In this document: positions 10,003-18,988 of the stretch, one piece after another | How positions within the stretch are numbered: the first letter of the stretch is position 1 | Layout: each line of letters begins with the position of its first letter | Source of the DNA: Mesostigma viride | Taxonomy: Eukaryota > Streptophyta > Mesostigmatophyceae > Mesostigmatales > Mesostigmataceae | Direction of reading: 5' to 3' | Assembly: GCA_009746045.1 (NCBI GenBank) | Contig: RPFO01001437.1 | Location: 1-34,546 of the forward strand | Length of the DNA: 34,546 nt | Program-made: the position numbers and the translations under genes | The notes under the pieces: model-generated | What the model was told of the DNA's origin: nothing | The model's input: only the letters and a program-made list of their open reading frames with translations | The model's database searches: none

Positions 10003-11497
10003 GATGATTCAGATGCACTGAGAGCTAAGACATCAAACAGAACCAGAGCGGAGCATATTGAGGTAAGTCAATATTCACTGCGTAACACCCGTTACGCGAT
10101 AGCGGTGGTCCATGATGCATCTCCCCGGGGCAGGATGTGGCTAACAACACAGCTGAATGGACTCGGAACATGTGGATTCCCAGTGGGGGGGCCTTCCAAT
10201 TGTCATACTTGACACCTCTTTCCTGTAACGAAAAGATTTCCCTTCTTCATGTTCCAGATGAGTCACCGTGCTCCTGCCTTTGTGTTTTTTTGGCGTTTGT
10301 AAAGAGATATGGGAGGGTAAACAAAAGCAAAGGCTGATATTGCCGTGTGGGGGGCCCGATCCTTGGTTAGTCTCTCAAGTGCCCACAGAAAAACACGAGA
10401 GTAGCACACACAGCGCGCAGCCCAGCCTAGCTCCCTCAGTAAAAGTAAAAGAAAAAGGACAAGAACAGCAAAACAAACGAGAACAAGAAAAAGAACAAAA
10501 CACAGACACGTAGTGCAATGTGAGCGGAATGATGGAGGAAGGTGAGAGGGGGACATCGTATTGAATGTGTAGGCATTGAGGCAGCCGAAGCGTCCCATCC
10601 CCGGGTACATTCGTGGCTTTCAAAAAAGCCACAACCTGCGTGGAAGAGGAAAATGCAGGAACGATGAGTATGATCCTGAAAACGAGGTTGAGGAAACGCG
10701 GAGAGGAAATGCCGGCCGCTGAAACGATTCCGATGGAACTATGGGTTTCGCCGACATGAGGCGGTGCAGCTGACTATCTCTATGGTGTCGTGTGTGACCG
10801 GGAGTGCCGGTTCACGTGCGCACTCGTCGGACTAGCCCGACGACATGTGTGCTTGGTTGCCCACGGCTGAAATCCTCTTGCCCGTCATGCAAAGGCCACG
10901 CCTCCTAGCCGAAAACGAACTATATTCAACCAATCTAATATCAAAGAGACAACCAGCGCAGGCCAGAAATCGGGAGAATCCGGACCATGGTAGCTCGAGC
11001 CTGCCGTTATCTTTTCCGCGTTTTCGAGTCGTTCAGGATGATGAAGATGAATGGTGATGGAAATGTGTATCCTTGTGCATTGAAATTATGGCTGGCTTAC
11101 GTGTGGAGCGACTAGATGACCTAGACGGTGGGGCCGGAAACAGCATGCTTGATCAGGGCGTGTGTTTCTAGCCTAACTGGCCGGGAGTGTCTAGTGGTGA
11201 GCACCATTGCTGCGATCGCTCTCCCACCATTTACGAGGAAATACCCGCAAATGGAAAACCACTGAAAAGGTCTAGCTAGTCAGTCATCACGTTAGCCATG
11301 CCATGATTCCAAACGTCCAAGAACTGCACACGGTGCAAAGGCAAAAAGCCGGAGGACAGCACTTTCAAATGTGCGGCGGGAACCAAAAGCCCGCGGATGC
11401 CAGAAAACATCGTGTTGCGGCAGCGACGCGACGATGTGGACAACGAATCCAGTGCCAAGCTCGGAACGGCCGCAAAGGAGATCTGGCATCACAGGGT
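10003..11497 (-). other. Non-coding junction between Penelope copies 3 and 2
   Basis: Same content and spacing as 5451-6945, shifted by 4,552 bp. It includes the A-rich tract, the hairpin at 10613-10632 and the hairpin cluster at 10797-10849. I see no gene. Confidence 0.6.
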
Positions 11498-13754
11498 TCA
11501 GATGTGCGGAGATACTATGCGATCCAGCCGGTCCACGACCTGTTTGTAGAGCTTGTGCCAAGGGGCAGCACCGAACAGATGTGGGTGACGTTGCAAAAAA
11601 CATCGGACTTGACGGAGCATAATGGCTCGGTCATAGTCTTTGACCAATAAACGCTGCAAGAGTTCAACAAGAGTCGTGATGAAATCAACACGATAAGAAC
11701 AAAGACGGGAAAAACGATGTAACTGAGAAAGAACAACACCATATTTTGCTGTGTGGGAAAGGAGACTGTGAATATCGGGGTAACGAATAAAAGGAATTTG
11801 CTGGTATTTAGGATCCTTGCGCTTATCATAGATAGCCGTACGCCAGCCCTTCTTGTTATGGGTAATGTTAAGATCGAGGTAATTGCAATGAGTATCCTCC
11901 GACGTGAGCTTTAATGTGAGGGACGCTTGCGGGTAGATGCCAGGCAGACCAGCGGTGATATACAAATGGGTTGCGAAATCAGGGTTGTCGAAAGCGATGA
12001 CATCATCAATGTATCGACATGTATGGATAAAACGCCTGATGAGAACATCATCGTTTGAGGCAATGAGATTCTCCATGAATGCAAGCTCATAAGTGTATAG
12101 ATAGAGGTTTGCAAGGAGCCCGGCACAGTTAGTGCCCATAGGGATGCCGATAGCTTGTTGGTATACATTGCCCGCAAAACAGATGAAGGTGTTATCAACA
12201 AGATAAGAGATCCAATGGACAAGGTCAGCCTTCGTGATAATATAATTATAACCATCCCGCACGATAGCACCTGCCGCGATCCCTGAGAGCCACGTTGCCG
12301 TGGGCTTGGTCTGAGAAACACGCACGTGCAGGTGGTTGCGCCCGTGAGGCCTACGTGCATACAGACGAGTAAGGAGGCTATCTAAACGAGCTTTCAAATC
12401 GTGCAAATCTAGTGTGGTATATAGAGTGGTGAAATCATAGGTGGCTATGGGCATAGGTATACGTTTCTCTGCTGCTGTCTTAGAACGGCTAAGGGCGGCA
12501 AGGCGTAGGCGTACTTGGGCTGAGTCTATGACGATCCAACTACCAGCGCATTCATACCCGGCATTCGACAGCACCTCCACCCATAATGCATTGGCTTCGG
12601 GGAGAAGAGCATTCAAAGCATGGCAGATGAGTTTCGAGAGAGGCATCAGTGGGGCTGAATGCGACGCAGCAATGGTGCGCAAAGCAACAGGAGTTTTGTG
12701 CAGCTTAAGAGTGAGATACAGATATGGGAACGTAGTGGTGGTGGCGCGTCGCTGCCGCTTAAGGAATGCCCGAGCAAAAATGTTTTGGCTGTGCAGAAAA
12801 GCCCGATGAGCAGCGGTGATACTGGCGGTGGACTGTGCACGCTGAACATAGGTAGGGCTGGACGCCAACTCGTGTTGCAAAGTAGCAAGGTAGTGCTTCT
12901 TGCATATGAAAGCAAAGTTGTTGGCACTCTTGTCAACACACGTGATGATAAAGTCCTGCTTGAAGTGGTCAAGAAGTGCTTTATCTGTGGTGTTGAGCCA
13001 GGTGGTGCGGTGGACCTGCTGGAGACGGTAATCAAGCCTGGTGAGACGTGCATTGCATTCGTGAATGACGGCGCGAAACCACGGTTCCATGGCAAGGGGA
13101 GCAAGCTGTAGGTCCGTGCTCATGGCATTGCAAAATTTGCGCAGTGATGTGGAGAGCAGTGCATTCACCTCTTTGGCACACGTGCGCTGGACCCACGGCC
13201 GAAACTTGGTGCCTTTGGCAAAAAGGTCTACAAGCGTGTGGCTCGGCAGGATGCTGAGGTCAGCGGTCATGACGTGCTGTGAGGTGGGATCAAGGTACTT
13301 GAAATACCGTTGTTGTTGGCAGGGGCAGGGCCCTGCCAAGATGGTGGCCAGCTCGGTGGGCGTTGTATCGCGGCTGACCTTCCCGTTGCTGAAAACCATT
13401 TGTCCCAAGGTGGGAGAGTAATGCCAGGCAGCAATGGGAGTGCCGAAAGTGTTGCGCACCACGAGCGGCATCGCAGCCTGCACTTGCGGCAAATGCAGAA
13501 TGTGTGGCAAACACAGCTCATCCATCGCAGCATGAATGAAAGGTGAGATCAGCAAACGGCGCGGACGCAGTGCATCTGCATTCCCATTGACACGGTGCCG
13601 AATGATACGTGAGAGAAGGCCTCGCAGACTAGTGGCATGGGAGCGGGGGACTTGCAGATCAGCTGGGGAGCACGACCCGACGGCAATGTGTAAGCTGGTA
13701 AGCTTCTTCAAGCTGCAGGCTTCGAGATAGGATGCATGAAAGTTGCCGCGTTGC
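11498..13754 (-). pseudogene. Penelope-like reverse transcriptase, copy 3, 5'-truncated
   Basis: The remaining sequence matches copies 1 and 2 from about residue 270 to the end at 1018. The reverse transcriptase core is therefore complete, but the N-terminal GIY-YIG nuclease is gone. Homology stops abruptly after 13754, where unrelated palindromic sequence begins. No ATG is suitably placed: the first usable start-like codon in frame is a TTG near 13711. This is the expected outcome of incomplete reverse transcription, and this copy cannot make a full protein. Confidence 0.88.
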
Positions 13755-13783
13755 TCATCATATGATCATCAGCTCATCATATG

Positions 13784-13800
13784 ATTGATGAGCTGATTGA
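13784..13800 (+). repeat. 17-bp inverted repeat, left arm
   Basis: This is the exact reverse complement of 14442-14458. It lies within a larger palindromic patch right after the Penelope truncation point. The pair would bound a ~675-bp segment with no coding capacity. Confidence 0.6.
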
Positions 13801-14223
13801 TGAAGCGTTGCTAGGTTGCCTGATTTACAGATTGCTTTGAATCGAATTCAATTCCAGGTGTGTTTATTAACGCAGTAGATTTGTTTGCATAGGAAAGAAT
13901 TCTGTCCATTACTAGATGCTTAGGGAAATTTCGGGCCGGGTCAGTAATATTGTATCAACATTTAACAACGTTAATGGTTTAGTCCGATAGTCAACTAGCA
14001 AAGTTAGCGACCTGGGGGTTGGAAGTTTTTGGGTGAAGGGATGGCGCCGGAAGGAATACTGGGAAAACTTAAATCTGGGGGGATCGCAGCTTTTTAAAGG
14101 CCGAAACAGACACGGCCAAAGCGCCTGCGCCTGGTCCGCGTGCCATTGTTGGCGTAGGCCAGGCAGCAGACGCGCTGAAACGCAGCAATTATTCCCATAC
14201 ATCCCTGGGCTTAGGGGGAAAAT

Positions 14224-14338
14224 GTTCAAGTGAGGCCCAAGGCCCAAGCTTTCCTAGACCTAGGTTGTTTTAATCCCAGCTCCTCAGCTAGGAAAACGAA
14301 GTTCAAGTGAGGCCCAAGCCTTCCTAGACCTACGTTGT
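14224..14338. repeat. Direct repeat, two ~40-bp copies
   Basis: The two copies (14224-14268 and 14301-14338) start with GTTCAAGTGAGGCCCAAG and share the TTCCTAGACCTA core, 77 bp apart. The first has an extra 7-base duplication. Confidence 0.7.
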
Positions 14339-14441
14339 GTTTCTGCCAGTTTCCTAGTAGCTAGGTTTGTAGCTTGTTCTAAGAGGAGAATAATCATAAA
14401 TTGCCATGCCACTAGCTGGGTCATCGCTAGTGTTCACGAGC

Positions 14442-14458
14442 TCAATCAGCTCATCAAT
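14442..14458 (-). repeat. 17-bp inverted repeat, right arm
   Basis: This is the exact reverse complement of 13784-13800 and is followed by a T-rich/A-rich run. Confidence 0.6.
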
Positions 14459-14515
14459 AAAGTTTTTTTAAAAAAAGTTCAATAAGTTTGATGTGTGTGT
14501 GCCGTTCTCGGCTGT

Positions 14516-14527
14516 GGCAATGTGGAT
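14516..14527 (+). repeat. Putative LINE target-site duplication, left copy
   Basis: GGCAATGTGGAT here is identical, in the same orientation, to 34065-34076, about 19.5 kb away. The left copy abuts the TTAA run; the right copy abuts the 5'-truncated end of the LINE. The last T also counts as the first base of the TTAA run. This arrangement fits a LINE target-site duplication later split by the PLV insertion. Confidence 0.6.
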
Positions 14528-14666
14528 TAATTAATTAATTAAGTAGCTTCCATCATCATTCCGTCATCATTCCGTCATCGCGACTAGGAGAAGTGCACCA
14601 CCCTTATGCTGGCATCTGCCACCCCTATAGTGACCCTATAGTGACCGCGGCCTAGGATGGGTCTCA

Positions 14667-14697
14667 CCCTAAGCCCTAAACCCTAAAACCCTAAACC
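14667..14697 (+). repeat. Telomere-like repeat in left TIR
   Basis: A run of CCCTAA, CCCTAAA and CCCTAAAA units: the complement of TTTAGGG (plant type) and TTTTAGGG (Chlamydomonas type). It is mirrored in the right TIR at 32844-32874. Confidence 0.8.
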
Positions 14698-14810
14698 ACT
14701 TGCAAAAACAGAAGTGCCCCTGCCACCACTGCTCACCAGGTTGTGAGATTTAGGCTGGCATCTGTCACCACCCCGGCAGTTGTGATGGTGTGTTGGGGTG
14801 TGACAAGGAT

Positions 14811-15182
14811 GGCGAAAAATTGCACGTACTTACTCTTATATAAAGAACGCCCAATTTTTCGCCACCCTGCCACCCCTTGGCGCGGGTCATAGGAGGTGTT
14901 TGTCAAGGTGTGAGAGTGATGGCGAAAAATTGCACGTACTTACTCTTATATAAAGAACGCCCAATTTTTCGCCACCCTGCCACCCCTTGGCGCGGGTATA
15001 GGAGGTGTTTGTCAAGGTGTGAGAGTGATGGCGAAAAATTGCACGTACTTACTCTTAAGAAAAGAACGCCCAATTTTTCGCCACCTTCCCCCACTGGCCG
15101 GCGCTGAGGTGGCGTGGGTTGTTGGATGTGGCGAAAAATTGCACGTACTTACTCTTAAGAAAAGACCGCCCAATTTTTCGCC
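14811..15182. repeat. Four palindromic iterons in left TIR (candidate origin)
   Basis: The copies are at 14811-14863, 14921-14973, 15030-15082 and 15130-15182. Each is 53 bp with perfect 12-bp arms, GGCGAAAAATTG and CAATTTTTCGCC, around a conserved core. Copies 1 and 2 have TATATAAAG in the core; copies 3 and 4 have CTTAAGAAAAG instead. Spacing is 110, 109 and 100 bp, and the spacers of the first two are also repeated. Paired binding sites around an AT-rich centre resemble herpesvirus oriS, which is bound by UL9; the element encodes a UL9-like helicase. A promoter or recombination role is possible as well. Confidence 0.85.
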
Positions 15183-15328
15183 ATGTCCTCGCAGGGTGAG
15201 GGAGCCGGCGAGGGCCGCGCGGCGGGGTGTGACCGAACCGGATGGGCCTCCGATTTGCATGGGAAGCAGTTGTCGCTGGCAACGATGACTACATGCATGG
15301 CAGAAACGCGTTCCATTAAAAATATTTA

Positions 15329-18300
15329 TTACTTATCCGCTCCCTGCAGGAAAGGAGCGATTTCATCCATCGACAGGCCAGACAACGACGTGATCGAATA
15401 ATCCTTCTCATCGCCCCACCACGAGGGTTTATACCTATCAAGAAACGCGTGCATGTCCGCCTTCGAAATTTCCAAGTAACCACCGCCACGGCTGTTGCCC
15501 TTCGCCCCTTTGGCAGAAATTCCCAGAGTCGGGCTTAACAACCTGTTGACGAGCCCGCTACACTGTGCAAAAGACAAACTACCAGCCTCGCCTGCTCGCC
15601 GTTGGTATCCAAATGTTGAGCGCATGAACCAGGCCTTGTCGGCAATTTCGCTATCAATTTTATTCCCTAGTGCAATCGTCTCGTCGCGCGTCAACTTCAT
15701 TGTGAGATTGGACGGATCAGCCGTCGTGATGAAGTCGATGATAGGCGTCCCTTCTAGTAGCTTGAGCGTAATGGCCAGAGACTGTGCTAGTCCAAAACGA
15801 GAATACGCCTTCAAATCAAACAAGGACTCTGACTTCTGCAGAATCAACAGATTGTCTCTGAAATGCTCCTTGGTTCCTAGTCCCGTCAACTTCGAATATT
15901 GCCGAATGCCAGCGTACGCCTTCCTCCCCATCTCCTTGTCCAGAATTTGAGGGAGCTCGTCGTCGATGAGATCATACGGAATCATGTACAACCGGTGAAC
16001 CAGTTCGTACACCGCCTTCAGACGCATTTCGTACGGTGAAAGTGGAACCGTGCCGCCGATTCTCCCCTCTAGATCCTTGTACTCCTCCTCGCTCAGAAGC
16101 ACCACCTCCCTGTCCTTGTCTGGATCTTCTAGTACCGGAAGCGGAGGGGCGTCGATGTCCCCCAACTCCTCCACTGCCGACACCTCCACGCCGTAGTCCT
16201 CCGTCAGTATCTTGATGAGATTTCCCTTGTAGTGGGACCTCGACACCGCGAGATCTTGCTGGTTCCGGCAGAAGAGACGGAACTTGGGGCAATTTCTGTC
16301 ATAGATACGCGACTTGTCCGCGCTCCAGTCGCAGACTACGTCGGCGTTGTCGAACAGCAGCTGGATGAGCGCAGTGTCCCCCGCGATCATGTTCTCGACG
16401 ATCGTACCGTAGTCCGTTGGAGGCCTGTCAAGAAGCGAAGTCGTGTCTCGATAGAAGATGACCATCTCTCCCTTGACTAAGTGGCGCACCCTGAAAATTT
16501 GCTGGAGGGTTGTCGTGTAGCTCGCGTAGTAGTCCCCGTTGATGAAGAGTCCCACCATGCTGTCGAACGTGTGCTCCGTGTAGCTGACTCCAACCGTGAT
16601 CGTGGGGCTGAAGATCAAAAAGTCCAAGTCAGCCCACGCAGCATTCGCGCCAACCTCCAGATCCTCCTTGCTCGTCAGACTAGTGTAGAGACGCCCGTTC
16701 TTGCGCTTGTCGATGAAGGGTTTGAGTGCCTCATACGCCATGGCGGCCTCTTTTTTGCCAGACATTGGGCAGAAAATCCTCTCTCCGGCCTCTATCCTCC
16801 TCTCACACTCAGCGACAAAGCGGTCCACGCAGACCTTTCGCCAGTTCTTCTCTGAGGTCACGTCCACCCATCGCAGAGTCCTGTTGGTAGGGCGCCTGAA
16901 GGTGTTGCAATCCACCTCCATAGTGTCCGCCGCGCGATAGGCCGCTATGAAATCGTAGACCTTTCGAGTAACAGTAGCGTCTAGCGCGATCACGACCTTG
17001 GACGTTTCGATGAGCCTGACGAATTTTCTCAACACCTCGCGACGGTTCTCCACGTAGCGCTGTGAAAGGGCAGTGAGGGTGTTGTAAATTTCGTCCAGGA
17101 TGAGGAGGTCGAACGGTTGGTCCGTGAGGCGCAAGATGCTGTTCAGGACTATCAACACCCTGTCGTCAGAAATCATCCCCTTTGAGCCGCTGAGATAGTG
17201 ACGAAAATTTGGGTCACTGTACAGGAGATGGAACGCGTTGCCTTCCCATACAATTGTCCTCCCACCCTCGCCCAGAGACTTGTAGTTGCGATCCTCCTCC
17301 TTTGATAGGCTAATGTTGGCAACGATGCAGCACACGCGAATACCTGGATCCCTCCTCACCGCCTCGTTGACGAGTTCACGAATCCTCTCAGATTTACCTG
17401 TCCCGCAGTTGGACTGGACGAGGAAGGTGCTCTTATGCGGTCCCCCAAATAGCGCATCCCAGCTGAATGGCTTGATTTTTTCGGACGAATACGTGTGAGT
17501 GAACGGCACTTGGTCAGATCCCGGTTGCTGCATCACGGGAGGTGCGATCTCGATCTTGCGAGCGTCTGGCGATTTCCTGTAGCAGTCATAAAAAACTTGT
17601 CCTGACGGGTATTGGAGCGTGAATGGGCCGTTCTTCTCGTGCACCTTGTTGCATATGAGGCAGATGTGATCGTCGCATTGCTGGTACTTCACCCTCACGA
17701 GCTTGACGTCTGGAGACAACTCAATGTAGCCGCACTCGAGATAGTCACACTCCGGAGCCACCTTCTCCATCGCCGCGAGAGATGCAGAAACGTCAATGTC
17801 CTTGCCCGCCGCCTTCACCGTGCACTCGCGACGTCCGCGAACCCCTCTCCTCTTCAACGATGCCGCCCAGTCCGGGGGCGCACTCACCAATACCCCGCCC
17901 GAGACGTCGTCCGGCGAGTAGATGTTGATGAGATGGTCGAGGAAGTCACTAGACGAGCCTTCACATGTGCGCAGAATTCCCAGAGGGTCAGTGTCCCCGA
18001 ATTTGTGCATCCCGACGCATCGGAAAAGACTGTCTCTCCTGTAGACTGCTTCGTCTATCACCGTGTCCATTTCACCGAAATAGTCAGCTGGGTGGCGGCA
18101 GATCTCGTCGAATTGCTCTTGACCGTTCACTTTGAACTTCAGCAGCTCGTGCGCGTCCTCGTGAACGGGAGATGACAGGTCGAAAGAAGCGCGCTTGATG
18201 AAATCGGTGAGGCCGCTGTACCAAAACACTCTCGCGTCCAGGTCGGCAAGAACGAGACCGCGCACGACGATGTGGAAAGACGACTTGAACAAATCCTTCT

Positions 18301-18817
18301 TCATGCGAGACGCCGTGCTGACCTCGTAGCGAAAGTCCTTGGTTGCGATGTTCAGGACGACGCGGCAGTACTCGTCGTGAACACGGCGAAAGTGTCCCGG
18401 GTAATCGATGTTCGCCAGACGCTCGTCATCTGGGTCGACCTTGTCGTCAATGTCGACGTACGCCCACGACGGGTCGTCGGGTTGTATGACTTCGTCGAGC
18501 GTGCGGCGAACGGGATGAGCAGCACACTCCGCATAGATCCGCGAAAAGTCTGCGAGGTTGCCATAATGCGCGTACTCGTTGGCGTCCTTCGTGTTGATGC
18601 CACGCGCGCAAATGAAGCGATGGCCGAGAGACACCCCAGCCTCTTTTGTGGGAGCCTTCTTGTAGCGCCATTGCGTGACGACCTTGTTCATGGTCTCATG
18701 GGTGGCCTCGGGTGGTGGGTGGAGTAGAGCCAGCCACGGAATGTCAACGTCCTTTATACTCCCACGGTGCTTTCTAGAAGGTTCGACTGTGACGACACGA
18801 CTCGGTTCAGACGACAT
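15329..18817 (-). CDS. Primase - UL9-like superfamily 2 helicase (replication protein)
   Basis: 1,162 residues, intact. The N-terminal domain (about 60-330) is an archaeo-eukaryotic primase: YVDIDDK gives the metal-binding D122/D124, SSFH gives S180/H182, and a third block with D255 and K272 follows. A zinc-ribbon-like cluster comes next (C386, C389, H393, C412). The C-terminal half is a helicase like the herpesvirus origin-binding protein UL9: Walker A CGTGKS at 471-476, Walker B LLILDEI at 571-577, ALDAT at 611-615, FSPTITVGVS at 736-745 and the arginine-rich QQIFRVRH at 772-779. The last ~150 residues look like a winged-helix region. It probably primes and unwinds the element's DNA, replacing the polymerase B route of Polintons. 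It is the last gene of the leftward block, starting just downstream of an ATATACTAT motif. Confidence 0.88.
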   Translation of the reverse strand: MSSEPSRVVTVEPSRKHRGSIKDVDIPWLALLHPPPEATHETMNKVVTQWRYKKAPTKEAGVSLGHRFICARGINTKDANEYAHYGNLADFSRIYAECAAHPVRRTLDEVIQPDDPSWAYVDIDDKVDPDDERLANIDYPGHFRRVHDEYCRVVLNIATKDFRYEVSTASRMKKDLFKSSFHIVVRGLVLADLDARVFWYSGLTDFIKRASFDLSSPVHEDAHELLKFKVNGQEQFDEICRHPADYFGEMDTVIDEAVYRRDSLFRCVGMHKFGDTDPLGILRTCEGSSSDFLDHLINIYSPDDVSGGVLVSAPPDWAASLKRRGVRGRRECTVKAAGKDIDVSASLAAMEKVAPECDYLECGYIELSPDVKLVRVKYQQCDDHICLICNKVHEKNGPFTLQYPSGQVFYDCYRKSPDARKIEIAPPVMQQPGSDQVPFTHTYSSEKIKPFSWDALFGGPHKSTFLVQSNCGTGKSERIRELVNEAVRRDPGIRVCCIVANISLSKEEDRNYKSLGEGGRTIVWEGNAFHLLYSDPNFRHYLSGSKGMISDDRVLIVLNSILRLTDQPFDLLILDEIYNTLTALSQRYVENRREVLRKFVRLIETSKVVIALDATVTRKVYDFIAAYRAADTMEVDCNTFRRPTNRTLRWVDVTSEKNWRKVCVDRFVAECERRIEAGERIFCPMSGKKEAAMAYEALKPFIDKRKNGRLYTSLTSKEDLEVGANAAWADLDFLIFSPTITVGVSYTEHTFDSMVGLFINGDYYASYTTTLQQIFRVRHLVKGEMVIFYRDTTSLLDRPPTDYGTIVENMIAGDTALIQLLFDNADVVCDWSADKSRIYDRNCPKFRLFCRNQQDLAVSRSHYKGNLIKILTEDYGVEVSAVEELGDIDAPPLPVLEDPDKDREVVLLSEEEYKDLEGRIGGTVPLSPYEMRLKAVYELVHRLYMIPYDLIDDELPQILDKEMGRKAYAGIRQYSKLTGLGTKEHFRDNLLILQKSESLFDLKAYSRFGLAQSLAITLKLLEGTPIIDFITTADPSNLTMKLTRDETIALGNKIDSEIADKAWFMRSTFGYQRRAGEAGSLSFAQCSGLVNRLLSPTLGISAKGAKGNSRGGGYLEISKADMHAFLDRYKPSWWGDEKDYSITSLSGLSMDEIAPFLQGADK

Positions 18818-18988
18818 GATAGTATATTACTTGTTTAGAAAAAAAAAAATTCAGATTATAAAATGCCAAACCCTCGAACCTCGACCCTCGAGAAAAATGT
18901 TCCCATGGAACTTTTATATTCCCTGTATAATGCATGCAGTTTAGAATACCCTTTTCGACATTCATGAAAATTTCCCACGGGAAACTAT
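18818..18988 (-). promoter_or_regulatory. Upstream region of primase-helicase with ATATACTAT motif
   Basis: 171 bp between the recombinase stop and the helicase start. Reading on the minus strand, an A/T-rich tract is followed by ATATACTAT (18819-18827) immediately before the ATG. The same nine bases overlap the start of the 20597 gene, so it may be an initiator-type promoter element of the leftward block. Confidence 0.4.

Larger units (their letters stand above)
1108..13754 (-). mobile_element. Tandem array of Penelope-like retroelements (Chlamys-type)
   Basis: Head-to-tail array on the minus strand. From 1835 to 13754 the sequence repeats with a period of exactly 4,552 bp, giving about 2.6 units. 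The units code the same 1,018-residue GIY-YIG/reverse transcriptase protein. The leftmost 3' flank (1108-1834) is related to, but clearly diverged from, the matching region of the other units. The right end is a 5' truncation at 13754, inside the third copy's gene. Tandem arrangement and 5' truncation are both typical of Penelope-like elements. An N-terminal rather than C-terminal GIY-YIG domain is the mark of the Chlamys/Naiad clade described from green algae, protists and invertebrates. Confidence 0.88.
1835..13754. repeat. 4,552-bp direct tandem repeat, 2.6 copies
   Basis: Positions x and x+4552 carry the same sequence wherever I compared them, from 1835 up to the truncation at 13754. All reading frames in both strands recur at the same offset without a shift, so no indels separate the copies. 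Such identity means very recent duplication, ongoing homogenisation or an assembly duplication. Confidence 0.9.
13755..14515. other. Spacer between Penelope array and LINE/PLV insertion
   Basis: I find no gene. The stretch begins with an imperfect palindrome built from TCATCA/GATGAGC words (about 13755-13803). A 17-bp inverted repeat brackets most of it (13784-13800 against 14442-14458). There is a direct repeat (14224-14268 and 14301-14338) and a T7A7 run at 14464-14477. A small non-autonomous DNA transposon bounded by the 17-bp repeats is possible, but no target duplication was confirmed. Confidence 0.5.
14527..15231 (+). repeat. PLV left terminal inverted repeat
   Basis: This is the reverse complement of 32312-33014, with two single-base length differences (one in the second palindrome, one near 14710) and few if any others. 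From the outside in it holds (TTAA)4, a doubled ATCATTCCGTC word, a doubled CCTATAGTGAC word, a telomere-like block (14667-14697) and four palindromic repeats (14811-15182). No genes are credible inside; the open frames simply read through the palindromes. Confidence 0.95.

Noticed and set aside
14527-14542. piggyBac-like transposon because of TTAA at both ends
   Set aside because: No DDE transposase is encoded; the TTAA is part of a long microsatellite and the element carries a tyrosine recombinase.
14620-14650. T7-promoter-like word (TCACTATAGGG) on the reverse strand of the left TIR, and again in the right TIR
   Set aside because: Only the last 11 bases of the promoter match, the word is doubled and part of the natural TIR, and no vector sequence surrounds it.
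14811-14863. E2F-type cell-cycle promoter sites in the palindrome arms
   Set aside because: The arm reads TTTTTCGCC and lacks the C/G pair of the TTTSSCGC consensus.
14811-15182. CRISPR array in the TIRs
   Set aside because: The repeats are long palindromes with repeated spacers, mirrored in the other TIR, in a eukaryotic context with no Cas genes.
14812-15288. Open frames across the TIR palindromes on both strands
   Set aside because: They arise from reading through the repeats, give repeated KNCTYLLL-type peptides and appear in both orientations; no independent coding evidence.
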